DNA of 64,000 bases, taken from positions 806,001 to 870,000 of the forward strand of contig VXAU01001099.1 of the NCBI GenBank assembly GCA_013399695.1, in the 5' to 3' direction. This DNA comes from Formicarius rufipectus. Lineage: Eukaryota; Chordata; Aves; Passeriformes; Formicariidae. Positions within the stretch are counted from its first letter, which is position 1, and each line of letters starts with the position of its first letter. Both the position numbers and the translations under genes were made by a program. Positions 48,185-59,650 of this stretch are shown here, one piece after another. Under the pieces are notes generated by a model, which was not told where the DNA came from, searched no databases, and was given only the letters and a program-made list of their open reading frames with translations.

Positions 48185-48196
48185 AGAGCTACTGGT
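48185..48196. repeat. Target-site-type direct repeat, right copy
   Basis: AGAGCTACTGGT, identical to 47754-47765. A 12-bp length fits target-primed retroposition better than LTR integration (4-6 bp) or hAT transposition (8 bp). Confidence 0.75.
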
Positions 48197-50099
48197 ACAT
48201 TTATAGGAATGTAAGAATACCTGTGGAAAATACCAGAGATGTCTATACACAGAGCGTTAATTATACAAAAGTTACTGTTGTGTCGAACTGTTCATTAACC
48301 TCATACTAAAATACCTATTCTGAATTTAAGATTACACTACTTACAGCCCTCTCCTTAATGTGAAGTGTGGAGGGACACTGTGCATAAATGGCATCTGTAC
48401 AGTGATTATGTATAATCAACCGAATTAAGTCGATGTTCACAGTGAGTTGGGATCGCAATGTATGAAATATTCAGCCTTACTGGATTTCTTGCACATGTTT
48501 TAGATCTCAGTTCAGCAACAGAAATTGTCTTCTATGTCCTAACAAGTCCTGGCTCTTATTCATAATCTTTGATTTACCCAAATATCAACACAGTGCTGTT
48601 GCAGTTAATCTAAGACAGCTGTGTATAGCGCTTGGTCATGCTGGGTCAGGGAATGCTATTAAACAGTCAGACCCAAAACACTGGCATAAAAATATCAACC
48701 TTCGCATATGCTACTAATGCCTCAGCCCAGATGAAAACCAGTTAAAATGTCTATTTCAATTAAATCAGAGATGTAATTAACTACTTTGCTAAAGAGGAAG
48801 AAATACAGGCACATGCCTTAGAACTTCACTGAATCCAGGCCTGATACAGCATTTCTTCTTTTAAGAAAGCATTGGGAACAATATGTTCTTATGATATTAA
48901 TATAACCATCTGCCAGTTGCATAAAGGCTGGCAAATTACCTCATCATTTTCCATCCTACATTACAAGAAAAGAAAAAAAAAAAAAAGAAAGAGAAACCCA
49001 CCCCCAGTATTCCTGGGATGCTGCAAAGCTGTGGAGGAAAAACTTGATGGCTTCAAATCAACCTTTCCCATGCTCTGAGCACAGATATGCACTTCTAATT
49101 AAATGTACAAATAACCCCCAAATATCAAAAATTCCGGACAAACAAATCTGTGCAGGCATTAATGGTGACAGTCACAACCAAACCTTTGCTGTGCCTTGCT
49201 GTATTCTTGAAAACTCAGCAGAGACTCCTCTTGGCCCTGACAGTGACCTGCAGTTTACATTGTCCAAGGAGTGAGGTGTTCCCACAGCCCTGAGAGCCTC
49301 AGCAATTCACACCTTAGCCTCAGGCAGGCTTTCCTAGATCTCAATACAAAGGCCATTTTCCCCTAAGCAGCTCTCTGAGAGGGCACTGCTGGTAGAGCTG
49401 TGCTGATAAATGGGTAGGAGTGAAAAGGAAGCTCTGCTTTTGTAATCCTGGGACTAAGAGTGTAAGAAGAGTCCATTCAAATCCACATACAGGACAACTC
49501 GGTCATTCAGGGCTGAGCAGATCAGGTTTACCAGCACTACACTGGTAAACTGGCTTTATAGTCAAACAGGTAACTTCGTATGTCTCTTTAAATTATCCAC
49601 CACTTTGACCTTGCTCAGGAAAGCCAGTTTTTATCCTTGATGTTAGGTTTTCTTGGGGAGAACAATCCTATTCATCTCCTCCCTTGTTGTGCCCCAGGGA
49701 CAGAGAATGACTCTGCTGCGCTTGCAGTTGAAAACAAAGCCAAAATGGTACCCAAATTTTGTTCTGCTTCAATAATGATGCAATAGCTGAAGCAATGTTT
49801 TGAAATTTGATTCTCCAAGACTGAGTGAAGCTAGCAAGGAAAAGGCTGTTTCTTATTATTCCCCATGTGGGCTTACTTATTATACTGCTTATAATACTTA
49901 TTGAGCTAAATAATCTTGGAAAAGCAACACTGAAATATAAGAATAATACATTTTAATTAATATATGTATTCCATTCATGAAGAAGATTTTACATAAAAAC
50001 AGTAGTTGGTATCAAACACAAACTGATTTGTTTTCAAGGTGAAAAAAACATCATAAATGTTAATCTGGACTGGCTGCCTGCAGAGTACAAGCCAAAGTC
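48197..50099. other. Non-coding unique sequence, no gene seen
   Basis: No gene or transposon is recognised. The stretch 48540-48800 is free of simple repeats and looks like a possible conserved non-coding element (inference only). A stem-loop-forming inverted repeat with 9-bp arms (49526-49534 and 49542-49550, 7-nt loop) lies in a moderately GC-rich part. Confidence 0.5.
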
Positions 50100-50573
50100 C
50101 ATTATGCATTTGTAAGGCTGGACAAGCTTGAGAGAGTTGAGAAAAGGACCATAAAGATGACCAAAGGAATAGGAAGCTGCCATGTGAGGAAAGGCTGATA
50201 AAACTGGATTTGTCCAGCCTTGAGAAATAAAAAAAGACTTAAGCAAGACAATATGACCATATTCCAGTATTTAAAGAGTGGGTAGAAAGAAGATGTATAC
50301 TACCTTTTTACAAGGAGTCACATGGGAAAGACAAGGGGTAAAGGGAACAAGTTACTCCGGGGAGGAGTCTGATCAGACACAAGAATTTTTCATAAAAACA
50401 GTCAGACAGTGGAATAATCTCCCCAGAGAAGTGGTAGGTTCCCTATCATTGGACACTTTTAAGATTCAGCTTCAGTGTGCTGGGTTATCTTGTCTAGACT
50501 ATGCTTTTGCCAAGAAAGATTGGGTCAAATTATCCTTAAGTCTCCTTCCAACATGATATCCTATGATTTGCAA
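50100..50573 (+). mobile_element. CR1 LINE, degenerate 3' part of ORF2 plus tail
   Basis: Typical CR1 phrases run in order: AGGCTGGACAAGCTTGAGAG, a GAAAAGGACCATAAAGATGA segment, GGAAGCTGCCATGTGAGGAAAGGCTGA, then an open frame (50278-50556) with QWNNLPREVVGSLSLDTFK, the conserved ORF2 C-terminus. The tail ends CTCCTTCCAACATGATATCCTATGATT. Frame shifts and stops interrupt the coding part. It is more diverged than the copy at 28747, hence older. The 5' limit is approximate. Confidence 0.88.
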
Positions 50574-51021
50574 CTAGACTCCTGGTCTTTAGCTGAGCTA
50601 CGTGATTAGAAAATACATTCAAATACCTTTTTCCTGATGAAAAGATGTGGAGATAAAACTCTTACAAATGCCATACTGGGTCATTCCAATGCTTAATTTT
50701 CCCAATGTAAAAATAATGACTTAAAATTATTAATTTCAGTAGAGCTATAACAAATAACACCAGCTGTGCTTTTGGCTCGACTCAGGTTTGCTTTGCATTT
50801 GCCAGAAGCAGTTCTGTTTATTTGTACCAGCTTCACCACTGCTATCATCGCAAGGGCACGAATCCAGTGCAACAATTCTAGAGACAGGACCTCAATACAG
50901 AAGACTACTTAGAAAAACTGATAATAAACTTCTTTCATAAGACTTACACAAACCTTCAATAAAACAAGCAGTAACAACGTTTATGTATACTTTTATTAGT
51001 TTTTGTTTTATTTTCTTCCAG

Positions 51022-51119
51022 GAATGGTTTTAAATTTGAATCAGAATCATGCACCCCGTGACTCAGAAAGCAACAATATCATGTTGACTGAGAACTGGCT
51101 ACAGTATCATAAACAGGAG
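51022..51119 (+). other. Candidate exon (98 nt), product not recognised
   Basis: A strong acceptor (TTTTGTTTTATTTTCTTCCAG, ending 51021) precedes 98 nt that end in AACAGGAG followed by the donor GTAAGA at 51120. Of the three frames only one is open. It reads 2 nt and then 32 codons, beginning MVLNLNQNHAP and ending ENWLQYHKQE, in phase with the donor. The other two frames hit stops. I do not recognise the peptide. It lies between two CR1 fragments but resembles neither. Chance combination of splice signals is possible, so this is a candidate, not a gene call. Confidence 0.3.
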
Positions 51120-51172
51120 GTAAGAATAAATAATCATGCATTAAGATGAGACACTCTTCAATAGGAAGAGAG

Positions 51173-51565
51173 ACTGTTGTTAGGCCGGCTTTTACTTAAC
51201 AACATTATTAATGATCTTGAAGAAACAAACAGGACATTAATTAAAGTCTGCAGATCCAACTGAATTGAGATGTTTTGCAAATACTATTGAGAAAGGGAAA
51301 ATTATACAGCGGGAAAGAGACAGTTTAGGAAAATGAGCAGAGATCAGCACAGGTTTCACCTTGACCAAATGTGTGTAATGAGATGAGGGAAAGCACATTT
51401 GCACACAGGTATCCAGTGGATGGAAATTCCCAGAAAGAAAATATCCACACATGATAAGGTGAAACAGAAACAAAAATATATTGTGACAAGACAGTATGAA
51501 ACAAAACAACAATTCTGAAAAACGATGTGGCAGTAAGGCACTGAATCAGGAAAACATGCAGTCTT
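51173..51565 (+). mobile_element. Old CR1-type LINE fragment, reverse-transcriptase region of ORF2
   Basis: GTTGTTAGGCCGGCTTTTACTT and then a segment translating to NIINDLEE match the CR1 reverse-transcriptase stretch that usually reads GPVLFNIFINDL. A degraded TTTGCAGATGACAC-type block (TCTGCAGAT) follows. Further matches are GCAAATACTATTGAGA and, near 51510, TTCTGAAAAACGATGTGGCAG, which fits the usual 'aaaaggatctggg' block. Many indels and stops make it a fossil. Identification rests on pattern memory, and the 3' limit is uncertain. Confidence 0.55.
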
Positions 51566-54500
51566 AGCCAAAGGTATCAGCAGAGGTAAAAATTCTAGTT
51601 TGGCTCTACAGTTGTTTGGCTTCAATAAACAAGGGCTTCACATGACAGACCAAACCAACACACCTGAGACAGCCTCTGGAATAGTAACACTTTTGGATGC
51701 TAGAGACATACTAAGTAAACAGCCAGAAGGTTATTTGTGGGAAAATACAAAATGAGTCCCTGGTTTTTAAAAAGAGGTTAAATCATAGAGCTGTCGGTGC
51801 TTACTTTTAATCTTACACCAGTGAGCAACAGGTAGAGCACATTCCTTTAGATAACATATCACCTTGATTGGGTTATCATTACAATTAATAGCTCTTACTC
51901 GTATCTGATAGACATATAACCTCTATGCCAACCACACAGCAAATACACTAATTCATCACCTCTTAATGAAAATATGAAATAGCTATAAAAAATGGGAAGA
52001 TGTAGAAATAGGAAAAAAATATCCAACATCTTGCAACAATTAAAAGAAGTTACTTGCAAAGTGCAAAAGATATTAGGAGTCTGAAGCAAATCAGTAACCA
52101 TTGTAATTTCAAGTTTGCTGGTAAATTCCTCTGAGGTTTTGATTAACCCTAACTGAGCAACACACTGAATCAGAGATCCAGCTCAGAATTATGGCCCCAC
52201 AAGGTTAAGTCTTACAAATCCTAGTACAAATGAATGTTTGCTTATGAGCAATGGGAAATCTGTGGAACACTGACAAGGAGTTTTAAATGAACTCTTTGGC
52301 TCACACTAAAAACCAATCAGGCCTTTCCTGTAGGCCTGTACTCCCTTTTCCATGTTCACTGCAAGCTCAACTTTATTCTCTAGGATACACTGGCTGATGT
52401 AAATATTGGCAGGTGTATGGCTGCTTCTTTGAGTCATGCCATTTTGCACCAAATGAAATAGATCATGCAGATAGCAAGGCAAAGCTGGTCCATGGCATGC
52501 TCTGCTGATTTCTCTAGATAGGTGCTAGTTTTTATTTTAAATTTCCTATCATATTGGGTACACTTTTTAATCAATACACAACACAAACCCAATGTTTACT
52601 GAAGGGAGGAAAAAAGCAAGAGTGAGTTTAAAATGGTTAAAAGCACTTAACAAACTTGAAGGATTTAATGTTCTATCATTATATGTGAACAACTTTACAT
52701 TCATACGTATCATTTGATAACTAGTTTAACAACAAAAATCCTATTGTGATTGACCATAAATGTGATGGTAAGAGTAGCACATGAATACAGAAAGTAAATA
52801 TGTGTTAGATACATCTGTTTAGCCACATCCAGTAACTTCAAATGCCATGGAAATCATTGCAGGAGATTGAATTGCATTCTTTCTGTGCCCTCCTGTTGAA
52901 ATCTGGAATAACTCCATGATATTCATTGCAAACCCTCTGGTACAAGTGGTTCAAATTTGGCATTTGCAAAACTCTGCTGTAAATGGCTGAAGTTATCCAG
53001 TTTCTCAACTGAGCACAGAAGACAACTGTATTCATTTAAATGCAAGTCATGATAGCTCTACAGCAGGAAGAAATGAGAATTAGCTTTGAAAGTAACTCAA
53101 AACATATAAAAAATCCAAATGTATAGTAAAAACAAGAGTATAGTTTTACCCTCGTTGTGTTTTACCCTCCTTGCCAGGAAATAATGACTTGCCTGAGATC
53201 TTGTGATCTTGTGATAAAGTGTGCTTATGCTAGTTTAATGCTTCTGCACTGAGAAGAAAAAAGAAAAATTAATATAACACTAGCACTGGGAGCAAAGGAA
53301 AAGTTACCACTAGTAGCATTTTGCAGAAGTCTGTTCTGTTAAATACAAACACCTTTGTGGATCTGAACTCTATTGAGCGATATCCAATACAACTAAACTG
53401 AACATTCTTGGGGAGCAGGAGAATATTCTGACAAATGTTTGCTCTAGTACTGTATTTCTTCATTGGTTTCACTTTTAGCTATCACAGATGAGTCTTTTAT
53501 CTGAGTAAATACTTCTGTTCTTATGTTCTAAGGTCATATGAAAATGGTTTTACCCAGAGAGGAAAGCTGAGTGATGGAAATTACTGGATTTTTTCCTGGT
53601 TTTGTGGCATGTGGTAATTTTATTTGTTTAATATCTGACAGAGCACTCCATATCACTGTCCAGCAAAGCATTTAAGTACACATGAATTTAAGTCACAGAA
53701 ATAGGATCTTCTGAGCTGTTAGGCAGAAAAATATGCCTATAAAGGATACTACATATAGATTAAAATTTTGGACAAGAATGCCTGAGGAACATCTTATTAT
53801 AGGGAAGTTCAAGTACAGCTTTCTCAGAAAGAAGAGGGAATTGAGGATGGCACAGGTTCTTTTTCATATGTGAAGGCAACTAGAACCCACAAGTGCTTGA
53901 TCACTCTCCTCAAGATATTACGAAGTACCTTTGTTATCTTTGACAGTCATAAGATAGACTTGGATAATACATTTGTTGATGACTTTCGCTCTGACTAATA
54001 CCAGGTTAAAAGTCTCCCAGGAGCTCAAGTAGTTGGCTGTTGTTACGGTAGAAGACAATTTCTTTTGTGGGTTGGCCCCATGCAAGAGGTCAGATCCCCC
54101 ATTAGACTCAATGCTAACCATTTCCCTGAGGGAGGAGAGCAGATTCTCATTTAAAACACTGCCAGCTGGAGGAAGCTCTCCATGCAAGTTCTCGTGGGCT
54201 GAAACTCAAATCCCTAGGTTTGTAACAAGATACCTTAATCATTCTGTTTCTAACTTTTTGTCTGCCTGGGGCTTTAGAAGAAAGGAGTAAATATAACATT
54301 TTAAGGAGATCATAAAATGCACCAAGGTGTGTAGCTGTTCCAAGATAATTACGTACTCAAGGTGTATAATGAGGGCCATGTTCCTTGAAGATATAAGAAA
54401 TGTGGGTACTTCAGCTGAATAAATTCCCTGGAGTATATAATTCTATGCTGAATGTGGTATAATGTACTCTTAAGTGGACCAAACCAGAAAGGCTAAGTGG

Positions 54501-56355
54501 TTCTGAGCTAAGTATTGTCCCATCACACACAGATGGGTCTCTTAATTAGTCAGTTAAATTAGCTTCTCTCTTCTTTTTATTGTCTTCTGTTAGATGTTGT
54601 TTCATCTGCAAGCACAATTTTCATTTTGCTAAGGTTGATCATAACCACAGAAAAATATAGGAACTCACAGCAGTCTAATGTAACCTCCTAATTACCTGAG
54701 CACATTAACAAAAAGAATAAAATGTTACTTTACATTCAACATCACTTTGGTAACAAAAAAAAAAAAAGAAAAGGAAAAAAAAAAAAGAGAGAAAGCAAAG
54801 ATAAATAGATAAACAGACAATGTCTATAATGCCAGAGCCAAATATCCGTGGTAGTAAAACTAAAAACATCGATAATCATCTCAAATCTCAAATATCATAA
54901 TTATTCTCTCCAGATGGGTCATCCTGTTTGACAGGTCTTTTAATGCTCTTCTTGATTCTACAGCAGTCAAATTCTGTACTCATGTGCTAGTACAATACAC
55001 AGAATGTCACCAATAGTTTTCCACCACCAGAAAGCAACAGTAAAACCATTTCCATTGCTGCTCCTGCCACCAGCTGTCTCCTGTCATCTATTCCTTCATT
55101 CTGGAAAGGCTTTTGAAAAATCATCCTCTGAGATCTTCACAGTAGTCTGGGGACTAAGATGGTAAATTAGTTTGCGTGGTTTATTCAGCCATTCAAGCAC
55201 TTTGATGTCTGTTTTTAGTTTCATATTGTTCCTCTTTGGCAAGTTTTTTGACAAAAAGAATCCTGTTCATGAGGGCATACTGTTTTTATTGTACTAACAC
55301 AAGTGAATACATAACCCAAATTTACCATGTTGTGTCAGAAACCCAAGAAGCAATAATGTATTATGCAAGATACACTTGTAAAACTCATTGTAAATACCGT
55401 TACCAATAGTGCTAATTTTTATGATAGTGTAAATGACATGTCCAGGTCAAAATCCAAAATGACATCAGATCTTGCATAAAAAAAATGGATTTTCTCTGAT
55501 CTCAGGAGTTAAAGTATATAAATTAGCGAGAATGTCTTGGAGCCTTTGGTGGAACATGTCTCACCTAATTTCATGTTCCCTCCAGAGCTTTCTGTAATCA
55601 GCCAATGGAGTCAACACACCTAACACATCTGGTTTGTAAGTCTTGTCTGGTTTGTGCCTCTCCACTGACCTATTGAAGAAGGACCATAGATAACTAGCTG
55701 TAATAAAATATCTAGCTGGTATGAAATTAGAAGTAAGTGACTTATATTGTGATCAAATCTGTATGCTATTATTTGTCAAACAATACCCAACCATAAATCT
55801 TCAATAAAAATTCTCAACTGTGCAACTGCAAACATTCTCCCATGCTTAGAGACCATGGTGTCAGCAGGCACTCCAAACAGAATGGACAAAGAAAACAATA
55901 TTTCCAAATTGTCCTAGGCTGTAACTTTTTTTTTTTTTATTTTTAATAATTGGACACCAATCAGTGTTTTTTCTAGCAGGACTCCTGGGAGAGTCTTCTA
56001 AGTTTCGCCATGTCAATAACATGACCTGAGATGGACGAAGGGTTTAAGTGTAATGACATAAGAAAAGTCGTCTTTCTTCAGAGATGTAAAAAGAAGATTT
56101 GCTTTTGTATTTTTGTATCTTATTCAGTGTTTATTTCTCTACCACATTATATATAATGAAGACCTTATCAGAAGATAAAATAAGACCCCTTGATATCTAG
56201 ACATGATTTCCTTTTACTCTGAAGAAACACAGGATAACATCTGATGTTTTACTGCCTGGGGCAGGGAGAGAAAGCAAATATTAATTTGACTAATAAGGTA
56301 GTAATAATATGTATTATAAATTTTTAATGCATAATTGGCACAATTTGGTATATGA
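51566..56355. other. Long non-coding stretch, no gene seen
   Basis: About 4.8 kb of AT-rich sequence with an A-rich low-complexity patch at 54754-54796 and a T run near 55928. Open frames up to 89 codons (53918-54187, minus) have no recognisable domain. No promoter or RNA gene was recognised. Confidence 0.5.
54754..54796. repeat. A-rich low-complexity patch
   Basis: A runs interrupted by single or paired G over about 43 bp. It could be an old poly-A/GA tract, and no retrogene body is seen next to it. Confidence 0.85.
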
Positions 56356-56360
56356 AATGG
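56356..56360. repeat. Target-site duplication of the solo LTR, left
   Basis: AATGG directly before the LTR's TG, identical to 57365-57369. Five base pairs is the length expected for ERVL-type integration. Confidence 0.85.
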
Positions 56361-56542
56361 TGTCATGGGTTTCTGTAGCTGAATTTTAGTAGAAGGGGGG
56401 ACTTCCAGGATGGTTTCTGTTAGAAGCTGCTAGAAGCTTCTCCTGTCCTGTGGAGCCAATGACAGCCAGGTCCAGGAGGGAACTTCCTGCTGGTGGACAG
56501 AGCTGAGCCAATTAAGAATCACAGTCACAGCTCTGTGATAAC

Positions 56543-56550
56543 ATATTTAA
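56543..56550 (+). promoter_or_regulatory. TATA-like element of the LTR
   Basis: ATATTTAA about 180 bp into the LTR, where U3 promoters usually place their TATA box. Activity is not inferable from sequence. Confidence 0.4.
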
Positions 56551-57219
56551 GAATTCAGGAGTGTTGCGCGGTTGAAAAAATTCCAGCCATGAGATAACAA
56601 TGCAGAGACCAAGGTTAGAGCAGGAGGAGGCAAAGGAGGGACCCCACCACTGGAGCCGGGGTGGGGAAGGACTGAAAGCTATTCCCACTCCCCTCTCCCT
56701 GAAGCCCGTGGTGCACAGACCCCCCTGCAGCCCCTGGAAAAGCAGGTGGATGTCCGAAGGAGCTGTTGCCCTGTGGGAGACCCAGGATGGAGCAAGATCC
56801 TGGAAGACACTCACAGCCATGACTCCTGGAGAAGGAGACCCACCTGGAGCAGGTTTTGCCCCTGGTAGAAGTGTTGCCCGGGGGGCGGATTCACGTTAGA
56901 GAAGTCTATCGAGGACTGTCTCCCGTGGGAGGGACCCACGGCAGCAGGGGAAGGACTAAGAGCTGCGGCCCCCTGCAGACTGTGGTGGAGCAGGTTGTCC
57001 CCCTGCAGCCCACGGAGGACCATGGGGGTGCAGAGAGACCAGACTGCACCCCATGGAGTGACCCACAGGACAAGAGCAATGGCAGCAACAACCGCCTGCA
57101 AAACTCCCATTCCCTGCTCCCTCAAACTGCTGGAAAGAGTGGGAGGAGAGGGGTGTTTTATGAGTGATTTCTTACTTTTTAGTTTTATTGCTTTCAGTTT
57201 TAGTTCTTATCTTGTTAGT

Positions 57220-57225
57220 AATAAA
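57220..57225 (+). promoter_or_regulatory. AATAAA polyadenylation signal of the LTR
   Basis: AATAAA in a T-rich stretch about 140 bp before the LTR end, in the right order after the TATA-like element. It marks the R/U5 part of the LTR. Confidence 0.65.
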
Positions 57226-57364
57226 TTTAAGTACTTAGCTACTCTGAGTTTGTTTTGCCATTACCTCTCAGCTGTTTTTTTTTGCCTTTTCTCCTTTTCC
57301 TTTCCCTCTGGGAAAGGGGGGGGGGCCTGGAGGTTTGGGTGGACACCGAGTGAAAACCACCACA

Positions 57365-57369
57365 AATGG
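57365..57369. repeat. Target-site duplication of the solo LTR, right
   Basis: AATGG directly after the LTR's terminal CA, matching 56356-56360. Confidence 0.85.
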
Positions 57370-59214
57370 TGAGATCTCAAATTTTAATTTTGTCTCTTTT
57401 CCAGAAATTCTCTCCAGCCCACTAAGTCATCAATAAATATCCTTGAAGTATATATATCTGAAGTATTCAGGGAACACTCAAAGGCTTGTCTTGGCTCTCT
57501 TTTCATCTCCACTACTTTTTCTGAAAAGGGAGGATTTGTTCCATTCTCAGCAGAATAAATTCATGAATACAGTGGATCACACTGTTTTATTAAATAGGTG
57601 TAGAAAAATCCCTTGTAACCATGCATATATATATTCCTTTTCTTAGAAGAAAAGGCCTGTACAATTTCACAACAGAGGAACAGATGCTGGAGTATCTCCA
57701 ATGAATCTGCTCTGATACCTGCTGGAAAAGTAGCCTTCAAACAATTTCTGATCAGTGTTAAGAAAAAAATTTTTATGTACTGAATAAACATGACATATTT
57801 ATGCAGTAATAAATTTAATTCTGTCTCTTTCTTTCTGATCCAAGGAAGTAGAAATTGTAATATCCCATAATACGATTAATATTGTTCTTACTGTTCTAAT
57901 CACAGAAGGTTCATCTACTACAATATTGCATTTGTGTCCAAAGATAATTGCCTTCCTTCAGAGTGTGGTCTGAATAATAAGCTGGAGTAATTAAAATAAA
58001 CTGGCATAATTTCAGATTATATTGCCACTGTACAAAAGTAACCAACAGGCACATATTGGGGAAGTAAACTTCAGTATGACTTATTCACTCACAGATGGCA
58101 AAGACATTTTATGGCATCATAGTTTAATTCCTGGCATAGTTGAAAATTCTGCAGAAATTTGCCTAGATCTGTAGAGTTTGAAGAATGTGAATGAAGAATG
58201 TGAGTTTTTCAGTGTATGGCTGCAGACATGCTTCCAGCAAGTTCCCTCCTCAAACACAGAATCAGCCAGTCATTAATTTGTCATAAAGCTGTGCAGCCAC
58301 ACAAAAGGCAACTTTTTTTTTAACTAAGATGCCTCTAGACCAGGCTTTTAAACAAGGTTACAACTGCATGCAGAACTAATAGAGATCTATGTGTCCTTAA
58401 CCAGATGTGGCATAAATCCAGCATCTATGATAGGCTTTAGGCTTGTGCTTTCTCATATTCAAGAGAAAAATTCCAGTGATATTCTTTCTCTTTAATTTTT
58501 CCTTTTAAAACTTACGCATTTGCTTACCCAGGCTCTCTGTGACTCATGGAGCATGGAGTATACAAAGAATAGGGTGCAAGCCTAAACTGAAACACAGAAT
58601 CAGACAGATGGATGAGTCATCTTCCAAAGGCGGCAATATCTTCTCAATGTCTATGAGGAAGAACCTAAGAAATAGCAGAGCCTGGGCTTCAGATTTTTAA
58701 AGGGTTAATTTTAAGAAAAGCAAGTTTCTACATCCAATCACAATACTCAAGGTACATTTTGCTTTACAAATTTCAGTGAGCTGTCTTTGTATCCACTCAT
58801 TCCCATTGATGCTGGGCATCCTTTGTAGAAAGGCTGTAATCTGAATCAGATGCTAACTCGAGTTCCACAAAGTTCTTTGACATTTTCCCTTTTCTCTATA
58901 AAATTTTATTATTTCCTACATCTGCTCAAGTTTTGCAGTGATCTACTAAAAATATGACCAGAAGTAGACAGTTTTAATTTCTCACTCTTTTGGTATGATA
59001 TATAAACTTCAAAATTACCTCCTTATAACTGCTGTTTCTCAGCTTATAAATCTAAAGCACATATTGTCTCATCATCATGTCAGATGCAGAAGGACAGTTT
59101 CTTGATTACAGTTTTTTGTCAGATATCTTTCCACTCCCTCTATAGAAGGCTTATGGCTATGAGAACAAGGTGTGAAGCTCTGATTTTTTTTAAAATGTAT
59201 TTTATCTAGTCCAT
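57370..59214. other. Non-coding unique sequence with one exon-like segment
   Basis: About 1.8 kb of AT-rich sequence without a recognisable gene. On the minus strand, 58528-58586 has a good polypyrimidine acceptor, one open frame and a GTAAGC donor; it is treated as a weak exon candidate in the findings. Confidence 0.5.
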
Positions 59215-59650
59215 CTTTGCCATCACCTCTACCACGCTTCACCTCAGCTCCCAATTTTAGTATCAATAATATTACATGCAACTTACTGACAAAATTACTG
59301 AATAACACTGGGCCCACTGCTACTTCCAGCAGTGAGACAACTCAATTAGCCAATTCATAATATATTCAACATGTGCCCTTTTAACATTATATAGTTCTAA
59401 CTTTTTCCAAGATATTTTTCACTATTTAATCAAGTGTTTCAGAAAAGTTAAAGAGTAGTTCATCTTTTCTATTACTCTTCAAACTTCTAAAGTCATCAGA
59501 GAAAAGAAATTGTTTAATATTAATTTTCCATAAAATAACTTTGCTATTGATTACATTCCTTGGCCTTAATTAGTTTTTAATTGAATACTATATCAGTTTT
59601 CCATTATTTTAGTTTACACAGAATTGCTGGTAAACTAACAGTCCACATGA
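59215..59650 (-). mobile_element. Ancient CR1-type LINE ORF2 fragment, antisense
   Basis: The + strand reads CTCCCAATTTTAGTATCA and ATAACACTGGGCCCACTGCT, the reverse complement of the CR1 block encoding GPVLFNIF...KFADDTKLGG. The minus-strand open frame shows GPVLFSNFVSKL, then KLGA. Further on, ATCAAGTGTTTCAGAAAAGTTAAAG and TAGTTTACACAGAATTGCTGG line up with later antisense CR1 blocks. Heavy decay and an internal deletion indicate an old copy. Limits are approximate, and identification is by pattern recognition only. Confidence 0.5.

Larger units (their letters stand above)
56361..57364 (+). mobile_element. Solo LTR of an avian ERVL-type endogenous retrovirus
   Basis: The 1004-bp segment begins TGTCATGG and ends ACCACCACA (TGT...ACA ends) and is flanked by AATGG on both sides. 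Inside are the GC-rich, internally repetitive phrases typical of avian ERVL LTRs, such as GTGGGAGGGACCCACG, CTGTGGTGGAGCAGG and GGAGGACCATGGGGGTGCAG. A TATA-like ATATTTAA lies at 56543-56550 and an AATAAA signal at 57220-57225. No gag, pol or env sequence lies beside it, so recombination between two LTRs most likely removed the provirus body. Open frames inside it on both strands are by-products of GC richness. Strand is set from the TATA and AATAAA order. Confidence 0.9.

Noticed and set aside
56512..57372. Several overlapping open frames of 60-125 codons on both strands
   Set aside because: They lie inside the GC-rich ERVL-type LTR (the last runs a few bases past it), overlap in several frames and match no protein. 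LTRs of this type are non-coding.
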